11,722 nt of DNA, from assembly GCA_913057765.1 (NCBI GenBank), contig CAJXPH010000072.1, positions 1 through 11,722 of the forward strand, in the 5' to 3' direction. The stretch is from an uncultured Campylobacteraceae bacterium (GTDB taxonomy: Bacteria; Campylobacterota; Campylobacteria; Campylobacterales; Arcobacteraceae). Under the pieces are notes generated by a model. It was not told where the DNA came from, ran no database searches, and saw only the letters and a program-made list of their open reading frames with translations. The number at the start of each line of letters is the position of its first letter. Position 1 is the first letter of the stretch. Below, piece by piece: positions 7,227-11,722 of this stretch. The translations under genes were made by a program, and so were the position numbers.

Positions 7227-7247
7227 AGCTTTTTTTGTTTGTATAAT
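7217..7247 (+). promoter_or_regulatory. Promoter of the MBL-fold hydrolase gene
   Basis: TATAAT (7242-7247) is an exact -10 box. TTTACA (7217-7222) matches TTGACA at 5 of 6 bases but at a 19-base spacing, longer than ideal, and lies inside the last codons of the arsR-family gene. The start would be near 7254, inside the operator. The gene therefore has its own controlled promoter and need not rely on read-through. Confidence 0.7.
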
Positions 7248-7262
7248 TTGATAGTTATCAAA
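7247..7262. promoter_or_regulatory. Putative ArsR-family operator, copy 2 (hydrolase gene)
   Basis: TTTGATAGTTATCAAA has perfect seven-base arms (TTTGATA and TATCAAA) around GT. It shares its first T with the last base of the -10 box at 7242-7247, exactly as copy 1 does with its own -10 box. Having both sites at the same offset to TATAAT argues strongly for co-repression by the same protein. Confidence 0.78.
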
Positions 7263-7266
7263 CTGT

Positions 7267-7281
7267 AAAAGGAATATTTTG
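7267..7281 (+). promoter_or_regulatory. Ribosome binding site that fixes a TTG start
   Basis: AAAAGGA (7267-7273) lies five bases before TTG (7279-7281). The next in-frame ATG is 25 codons downstream and has no comparable site. The coding frame continues sensibly from TTG with a basic N-terminus, so the TTG start is preferred. Confidence 0.75.
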
Positions 7282-8244
7282 AAAAAAAGATATAAAAATT
7301 TTGAAAAAGAGTACAAAGTAAAATTTAAAGACGGTTTATCAATTATTATTTCTATGATAAAAGAAAAATCAAAAAATGCTAAGCCAAAAAACAAATATCA
7401 AATACCAGTTAATAGTTTAAATAAGAATGACTTAGAAAATATGGATGATTACAGTGTCGTAAGATTTGGTCATTCTACTTTGTTATATAAAATTGAAAAT
7501 GAATTTATTTTAACGGATCCCGTATTTTCAAATAGGGCATCGCCTTTTTCTTTTATGGGACCTAAGAGATTTCATGATAATCCTATAGAAATTGAAGAAT
7601 TACCATTTATTCAATCAGTCATTATTTCTCATGATCATTATGACCATTTAGATAAAAATAGTATAAAAAAATTAAAAAATAAAGTTGGAACATTTTATAC
7701 AACTTTAGAAGTTGGACGGCATCTAATGAAATTTGGAGTCCCAAGAAGAAATATTGTTGAACTAGATTGGTGGAATAGTAAAAAGAAAGATAATATAGAG
7801 TTTATTTGCACTCCTGCTCAACATTTTTCTGGAAGAACATTACTAGATAGAGATAGAACACTATGGTCTTCATGGGTAATAAAAGCACCAAAGGGAAAAT
7901 TCTATTTTGGTGCAGATGGTGGGTACTTTAAAGGATTTAAAGAAATTTCTTTTAATTATGGACCTTTTGATATGACATTTCTTGAAGTTGGTGCATATAA
8001 TAAAAAGTGGAGAGATATTCATATGATGCCTGAAGATAGTATCCAAGCACACAAAGATTTAAAAGGTAATGTGTTGTTCCCGATTCATAATGGAACATTT
8101 GATTTATCTTTACATGCATGGGATGAACCTTTTGAAAGAGTTCATAAACTTGCTGTTAAAAATAATATTGATATCAGGTTTCCTATTATGGGTGAAATAA
8201 TCTCTCTTTTGGAATACTCACCAACAAAAACTTGGTGGAAGTAG
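7279..8244 (+). CDS. Metallo-beta-lactamase-fold hydrolase, NAPE-PLD-like (COG2220 group)
   Basis: This is a predicted zinc-dependent hydrolase of 321 residues, probably cytosolic or at the inner membrane face, since no signal peptide is seen. Its metal ligands are visible: HDHYDH (118-123), His182 in PAQHFSGRTLLDRDRTLW, Asp213 in GADGGY, and His270 in PIHNGTFDL. The PAQHF-S-RTL-DR-TLW-SW segment and GAY...HMMPEDSIQAHKDL are characteristic of proteins related to N-acylphosphatidylethanolamine phospholipase D, not of beta-lactamases or glyoxalase II. Bacterial members mostly have no proven substrate; a phosphodiester or lipid substrate is possible. The basic first 40 residues match the N-terminal extension of this group. 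It starts with TTG behind a good ribosome site. A repressor-type operator over its promoter suggests it is made only when the ArsR-family sensor is induced. Confidence 0.88.
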   Translation: MKKRYKNFEKEYKVKFKDGLSIIISMIKEKSKNAKPKNKYQIPVNSLNKNDLENMDDYSVVRFGHSTLLYKIENEFILTDPVFSNRASPFSFMGPKRFHDNPIEIEELPFIQSVIISHDHYDHLDKNSIKKLKNKVGTFYTTLEVGRHLMKFGVPRRNIVELDWWNSKKKDNIEFICTPAQHFSGRTLLDRDRTLWSSWVIKAPKGKFYFGADGGYFKGFKEISFNYGPFDMTFLEVGAYNKKWRDIHMMPEDSIQAHKDLKGNVLFPIHNGTFDLSLHAWDEPFERVHKLAVKNNIDIRFPIMGEIISLLEYSPTKTWWK

Positions 8245-8293
8245 TAATTTAATTAAGTATGTAGGTATAACCCCTTTATAACTAACAATATCG

Positions 8294-8299
8294 TATAAT
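8294..8299 (+). promoter_or_regulatory. -10 box of the ABC-F gene
   Basis: TATAAT lies 30 bases before the start codon with no recognisable -35 box. The 85-base gap after the hydrolase gene shows no convincing terminator and no copy of the operator, so the ABC-F gene is probably expressed independently of the ArsR-family regulon. Confidence 0.55.
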
Positions 8300-8329
8300 C
8301 CGAAAATCAATAAAATATAAAAGAGTCAA

Positions 8330-10159
8330 ATGATACAGTTATCAAATATTTCAAAAAGTTATGGTTCTAAAAAACTATTTTCTAACTTAGATTTCAGGTT
8401 AAGTTATGGAGATAGAGTAGGGCTAGTAGGAAGAAATGGAACAGGAAAATCAACATTATTTAAATTAATACTTGGTGAAGAATCAGCAGACGATGGTGAG
8501 ATTGCTATTCCCAAAGGTTATAAGATTGGATCACTAAAACAACATCTTGAATTTTCAGAAGATACATTAAGAGATGAAACAGCATTGGCACTTAGTGAAG
8601 ATGATAAATTTAGTATTTATAAAGTTGAGAAAATGCTTTTTGGTCTTGGTTTTACAGAAGAAGATTTAGATAAAAGTCCATTATCTTTTTCTGGAGGTTA
8701 TCAAATTCGAATTAATCTTGCTAAATTACTAATTTCTGAGCCAAATTTACTACTTCTTGATGAACCTACAAACTACCTTGATATTTTGTCTCTAAGATGG
8801 TTAAGACAGTTTTTAAAATCTTTTGATGGTGAAGTTATACTTATTACTCATGATAGAGACTTTATGGATAGTATTTCAACTCATACAATAGGAATAATTA
8901 GACAGGGTCTATTTATGCTTAAAGGTAATACTTATAAGTTCTATGAACAAATAAGTTTAAACGATGAGCACTATGAAAAACAAAAAGCTGCACAAGATAG
9001 AAAAAGAAAAGAACTTGAAGAATTTATTGCAAAAAATAAAGCAAGAGCTTCAACTGCTGCACTTGCTCAATCAAAAGTAAAACTTTTAGAAAAAATGGAT
9101 GATATGGATTCAATCGTTCAAGAATCTACCTTAAAATTTGATTTTAACTTTAAAGATACTCCTACAAAAGTTTTATTAGATGTAAAAGATGTAAGTTTTG
9201 GTTACAGTAGTGATAATATACTTTTTAAAGATATATCTTTTACATTAAAAAAGGGCGAAACTCTTGGAATTATAGGTAAAAACGGAAAAGGAAAATCAAC
9301 TTTATTAAATACTATTGCAGGTGAGTTAAAACAACTTACTGGAGAAATAGAATTTCATGGTACAACAACTTTTGGTCATTTTGGGCAAACTAATATTGCA
9401 CATTTAAACCCAAATAATACAGTAATGGATGAAATCTATGTATCTAACTCTAGACTTCCAGAATCAAATGTTAGAAGAATATGTGGAAATATGATGTTTA
9501 CAGGAGATGATTCTTCTAAAAAAGTATCACTTCTCTCTGGTGGTGAAAAAAGTAGAGTTATGTTAGGACAAATTTTAGCAAAAGATGTAAATTTACTTTT
9601 TCTTGATGAGCCTACAAATCATCTAGATATGCAGTCAATTGGTGCATTAACTAAAGCTATAAAGAACTTTAACGGCTCTTGTATTATTGTAACCCATAGT
9701 GAAGAACTTTTAAGACAAGTATGTGATAGGTTGATTGTTTTTGCAAAAGATGGTGCAGAGTATTTTGATGGTAGATATGATGAATTCTTAGAGAAAATTG
9801 GTTGGGATGAAGAAGAGGGTGAAGAAAAAGTTAAAACAAAACCAAAAGTAAATAAAAAAGAAAATAAAAAAATAAGAACAGCACTTTTAACTGAAAGAAA
9901 TAAGTTAACAAGCCCATTAAAAAAAGAAATTGAAAAATTAGAAAATTCTATCATGAAAATTGAAGATATAATAGAAAAAGAACAATCAGAATTAGTTCAA
10001 GCTTCAAATCATGGAGACAATAGCAAGGTAGTTGAGTTATCAAAAGTTATTGCAGAACATGAAAATAAGATTGAAATAAAATTTGAAGAACTAGAAAAAA
10101 TACAGTTTAATTTAGATGAAATAACTACAAATTATGATAAAAAGCTAGAAGAGATTTAA
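8330..10159 (+). CDS. ABC-F family ATPase (Uup/YheS-like translation factor)
   Basis: This soluble protein of 609 residues has two ABC ATPase domains and no membrane segment, so it is not a transporter. ABC-F proteins bind the ribosomal E site and act on stalled translation or ribosome-targeting antibiotics. Domain 1 has Walker A GRNGTGKST (34-42), signature SFSGG (119-123), Walker B LLLLDEPTN with Glu145, and switch His174. The linker at about 205-265 is charged, with KARASTAALAQSKVKLLEKM typical of the tRNA-facing helices. Domain 2 has GKNGKGKST (316-324), LLSGGEKSR (402-409 region), LLFLDEPTN with Glu427, and His456. Residues about 495-609 form a Lys/Glu-rich tail that looks coiled-coil, as in Uup and YheS. 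The insert between Walker A and the signature of domain 1 is short, arguing against EttA. Both catalytic glutamates are intact. A resistance role is possible but nothing points to it. Confidence 0.93.
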   Translation: MIQLSNISKSYGSKKLFSNLDFRLSYGDRVGLVGRNGTGKSTLFKLILGEESADDGEIAIPKGYKIGSLKQHLEFSEDTLRDETALALSEDDKFSIYKVEKMLFGLGFTEEDLDKSPLSFSGGYQIRINLAKLLISEPNLLLLDEPTNYLDILSLRWLRQFLKSFDGEVILITHDRDFMDSISTHTIGIIRQGLFMLKGNTYKFYEQISLNDEHYEKQKAAQDRKRKELEEFIAKNKARASTAALAQSKVKLLEKMDDMDSIVQESTLKFDFNFKDTPTKVLLDVKDVSFGYSSDNILFKDISFTLKKGETLGIIGKNGKGKSTLLNTIAGELKQLTGEIEFHGTTTFGHFGQTNIAHLNPNNTVMDEIYVSNSRLPESNVRRICGNMMFTGDDSSKKVSLLSGGEKSRVMLGQILAKDVNLLFLDEPTNHLDMQSIGALTKAIKNFNGSCIIVTHSEELLRQVCDRLIVFAKDGAEYFDGRYDEFLEKIGWDEEEGEEKVKTKPKVNKKENKKIRTALLTERNKLTSPLKKEIEKLENSIMKIEDIIEKEQSELVQASNHGDNSKVVELSKVIAEHENKIEIKFEELEKIQFNLDEITTNYDKKLEEI

Positions 10160-10177
10160 TTCTCTATTTAGCTTTTT
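10139..10177. terminator. Bidirectional terminator between convergent transcription units
   Basis: AAAAAGCTA (10139-10147) pairs with TAGCTTTTT (10169-10177), and inside it AGAGA (10150-10154) pairs with TCTCT (10161-10165) around a six-base loop, with a small internal loop between the stems. Read either way, the hairpin ends in five T residues. It overlaps the last codons of the ABC-F gene and the stop of the minus-strand gene, whose ends are only four bases apart, so one element serves both operons. Confidence 0.8.
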
Positions 10178-10517
10178 CTATACATCTAACGCCATAGTGA
10201 TCGGCTTTATAATACCAAGTATCTCTTCCCTCTCCGAAATAGAAAGGATAAGCTGCATATTTTTCATTTCCTTTTACTTCATCACTTGTCCAATATGACA
10301 CCGACATTTCAAATCCATCAATATCAGAAGCTTTATTGTTTTTATACCAAATTTCTTGAAAAACTTTTTTTGAAGGTAATACTGCATCTATATCTTTACA
10401 ATATTTCATTGCATCATTCCAGCTCATTCTTGTAGTTGCTTCTTTTAGCCATACTACTTCTGCAAAAGCAGAAGTAGCAATACTAAGAATAAGAGTAATT
10501 TTTAATAAAGTTTTCAT
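10164..10517 (-). CDS. Small exported DUF1566/Lcl-like protein
   Basis: This secreted or periplasmic protein of 117 residues has a signal peptide with a hydrophobic core at 4-17 and likely cleavage after SAFA (residue 19). The mature part resembles the DUF1566 (Lcl C-terminal-like) fold: VWLKEAT then MSWNDAMKYCKDID (31-44), LPS (47-49), YWTSDE (75-80), and GVRCI near the end (109-113). That order of a W..A..YC block, an LP step, a YW[ST]S[DT]E block and VRC is typical of the family, which is related to C-type-lectin and sulfatase-modifying-factor-like folds. The only cysteines are Cys40 and Cys112, which would pair in the mature protein. It is the last gene of the operon, and its ATG is one base after the TAA of the thioredoxin-like gene, so translation is coupled. 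GGAG at 10527-10530 (minus strand) serves as ribosome site. Its function is unknown; the family link is moderate. Confidence 0.72.
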   Translation of the reverse strand: MKTLLKITLILSIATSAFAEVVWLKEATTRMSWNDAMKYCKDIDAVLPSKKVFQEIWYKNNKASDIDGFEMSVSYWTSDEVKGNEKYAAYPFYFGEGRDTWYYKADHYGVRCIEKAK

Positions 10518-10518
10518 A

Positions 10519-10992
10519 TTATTCTACTCCATTATCTTTCAAGAATTTTTTCCATTGATCAGGTTTATATGTTCCCTCGTGTAATCCTTTTACAAATTTC
10601 ATGAAAGTAATCATTTGTTCAGGATGTGCATATCCTGGAAGTTGAAATATTCTATTCCATTTTTTATCAAAAATTGTAATTGTTGGTGTGTTTTTAGTTG
10701 AAAAAGCCATTCTAAGAGTAGTAGTAGTTTCTTTTTTCTTTGTTTTTCCAACAATATAGTCTTGTTCTTTTTCTCTATCAATTAGATAAATGTTAAACTC
10801 TTTAGCTAATTCATTCATCTCTTTGTTTTCTTTAAAATCTTTTTTAATAAGATCACAATATGGACATGTTTTACTTTCAAATATAAACATTACACCTTTT
10901 CCATTAGCTACAAGTTCATTACCTTTCTGGAATAGTTCAGAACTAAATACTGAACTAATTAATAATAGAACTATTAAAGTAATTTTTTTCAC
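10519..10992 (-). CDS. Periplasmic thioredoxin-like protein with CPYC active site (SoxW-like)
   Basis: This exported thioredoxin-fold protein of 157 residues probably belongs to the Thioredoxin_2 group that includes SoxW. A signal peptide occupies about residues 1-18. The active site is CPYC (43-46) after the strand VMFIFESKT, and the cis-proline loop is TPT (102-104). A PGY motif follows at 119-121 and a C-terminal helix carries KFLKDNGV. Cys43 and Cys46 are its only cysteines. It may reduce disulfides or accept electrons from a membrane thiol carrier; no DsbD/CcdA gene is visible here. The start is GTG, overlapping the upstream TAG stop by one base (TAGTG), with AAAAGGA six bases before it. 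Similar length after the signal, shared TPT, PGY and NGV landmarks and adjacency show that it is a paralogue of the upstream lipoprotein, which has lost the cysteines. Confidence 0.88.
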   Translation of the reverse strand: MKKITLIVLLLISSVFSSELFQKGNELVANGKGVMFIFESKTCPYCDLIKKDFKENKEMNELAKEFNIYLIDREKEQDYIVGKTKKKETTTTLRMAFSTKNTPTITIFDKKWNRIFQLPGYAHPEQMITFMKFVKGLHEGTYKPDQWKKFLKDNGVE

Positions 10993-11005
10993 TATTTATC
11001 CTTTT
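10990..11005 (-). promoter_or_regulatory. GTG start with ribosome site and stop-start overlap
   Basis: On the minus strand AAAAGGA lies six bases upstream of GTG (10992-10990), and the G of TAG (10994-10992) is the first base of GTG. The TAGTG overlap implies re-initiation by the same ribosomes, so the lipoprotein and the CPYC protein are likely to be made together. Confidence 0.7.
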
Positions 11006-11669
11006 TTTTAACATCAACACCATTTGCAATGTAGAAATCTCTTAAAGATTCATAAATTTCTCCATTCTTTCTATCTTTACCTTTCCATTTACCCTGAGCC
11101 ATAAAATCCATAGTAACTAAGAATTGTTTTGCAGGCATATATCCAGGAACAACAATAACAGCCTTCCCATTGTCATCTGTAAAGATAATAGTTGGAGTTG
11201 CCGTAACACCATAGACAGCAATCATTGTCTTTGTATCAACATCCATCAATTCACCTTCGTGAAATTGTTTATGTCTTAAATTCTCATGTGCTTTAAAGTA
11301 GTAAGATGAAAACTCTTCTTTTAGTCTTTTAGATAAATCAGCGCTATTTTGAATATCTGCTTTTAATCTATCAGAGTAAGGATCAGTATTTGTTCCAAAT
11401 ACTAAAATCATTTTTTTACCATCAGGTGCAACTTTTGCAACATCTTTAAATACATCTTGTACAACTGAATCATATTTTGTATATACAGAAAAAGCTTCTT
11501 TTTTAGGTTCAACTTTCTTATCTGCTACTGTATCTTCTTTTTCAGTTTTAATAATAGTAGGTTTAACAATTTTTTTTGCCTCATCTGTCTTATCTCCACA
11601 TCCAGTAAATAGTATAGATGCAGTAATAATTGAAGCTATAGTAATTTTTGAAAATAATTTTGTATTCAT
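10992..11669 (-). CDS. Lipoprotein with thioredoxin-like fold lacking the catalytic cysteines
   Basis: This predicted membrane-anchored periplasmic lipoprotein of 225 residues has a lipobox LFTGC with Cys24 as the lipid-attachment residue. A Lys/Glu-rich linker (about 26-60) is followed by a thioredoxin-like domain (about 62-218). Where the neighbouring paralogue has T-CPYC-D, this protein has T-DPYS-D (95-100), so both catalytic cysteines are replaced by Asp96 and Ser99 while the flanking Thr, Pro, Tyr, Asp and Lys are kept. TPT (158-160), PGY (175-177) and NGV (216-218) are conserved. Cys24 is the only cysteine, so the domain cannot do thiol-disulfide chemistry and may be a binding or scaffold domain. 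The frame is intact and shows no sign of decay. AAAGGA at 11683-11678 lies eight bases before ATG. It is the first visible gene of the operon; its promoter would lie past the artificial window end. Confidence 0.85.
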   Translation of the reverse strand: MNTKLFSKITIASIITASILFTGCGDKTDEAKKIVKPTIIKTEKEDTVADKKVEPKKEAFSVYTKYDSVVQDVFKDVAKVAPDGKKMILVFGTNTDPYSDRLKADIQNSADLSKRLKEEFSSYYFKAHENLRHKQFHEGELMDVDTKTMIAVYGVTATPTIIFTDDNGKAVIVVPGYMPAKQFLVTMDFMAQGKWKGKDRKNGEIYESLRDFYIANGVDVKKKDK

Positions 11670-11695
11670 TTTTTTTATCCTTTGATTAATTATTC

Positions 11696-11722
11696 CTGTC
11701 TCTTATACACATCTGACGCTGC
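11696..11722 (-). other. Synthetic Tn5/Nextera tagmentation adapter (right end)
   Basis: These 27 bases are the exact inverse complement of 1-27, starting CTGTCTCTTATACACATCT. They are the same Read 1-type arm as at the left end, not the Read 2 arm. Natural DNA ends at 11695, only 26 bases upstream of the lipoprotein start codon, which removes that operon's promoter from view. Confidence 0.97.

Noticed and set aside
7279..8244. Beta-lactamase or persulfide dioxygenase for the MBL-fold protein
   Set aside because: There is no signal peptide, and the PAQHF/RTL/TLW block and GAY...HMMPE segment belong to the NAPE-PLD-like group, not to those families.
9619..9954. 111-codon antisense frame inside the ABC-F gene
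   Set aside because: It is the reverse reading of the Walker B and charged tail region of the ABC-F protein; its hydrophobic look comes from Lys/Glu codons read backwards.
8330..10159. ABC transporter ATPase or antibiotic efflux component
   Set aside because: Two ATPase domains on one chain with the ABC-F linker, no membrane domain and no permease gene nearby.
1..11722. 27-base terminal inverted repeat as ends of a transposon, linear plasmid or integrative element
   Set aside because: The repeat is a commercial tagmentation adapter, no transposase or integrase is encoded between the ends, and the enclosed genes are ordinary chromosomal ones.

Overview
The window is an 11,668-base bacterial insert (28-11695) enclosed at both ends by the same 27-base synthetic tagmentation adapter in inverted orientation. 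The ends are therefore library artefacts, not biology. The DNA is very AT-rich (roughly 30% G+C by eye). Arginine is almost always AGA, promoters often have a TATAAT box with little or no -35 box, and the proteins look like Campylobacterota. I infer an Arcobacter-like bacterium (Arcobacteraceae); this comes from protein character and codon use, not from a search.

Region 1 (28-6165) is a complete pyruvate dehydrogenase operon, aceE-aceF-lpdA, with 10-base gaps between genes. A 14-base perfect palindrome lies in the leader, and an intrinsic terminator starts inside the end of lpdA. E1 decarboxylates pyruvate, the two-lipoyl E2 makes acetyl-CoA, and E3 re-oxidises the lipoyl groups.

Region 2 (6246-8244) holds a small class I SAM methyltransferase, an ArsR-family repressor with three cysteines, and a zinc metallo-hydrolase of the NAPE-PLD-like MBL group that starts with TTG. 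Near-identical 16-base inverted repeats sit just downstream of the TATAAT box of both arsR and the hydrolase gene, in exactly the same register. This points to a self-contained regulon: the repressor controls itself and the hydrolase.

Region 3 (8294-10177) is a single-gene unit for an ABC-F ATPase. It ends in a two-way terminator shared with the convergent operon that follows.

Region 4 (10164-11669, minus strand) is a tightly coupled three-gene envelope operon. It encodes a lipoprotein with a thioredoxin-like fold whose CPYC site reads DPYS, then a periplasmic thioredoxin-like protein with intact CPYC, then a small exported DUF1566/Lcl-like protein with exactly two cysteines. The gene junctions are a TAGTG overlap and a one-base gap. 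Its promoter lies beyond the artificial end.

No tRNA, rRNA, CRISPR array, insertion sequence or phage gene is visible. The best candidates for something undescribed are the pseudo-thioredoxin/thioredoxin/DUF1566 operon and the ArsR-hydrolase pair with its twin operators.
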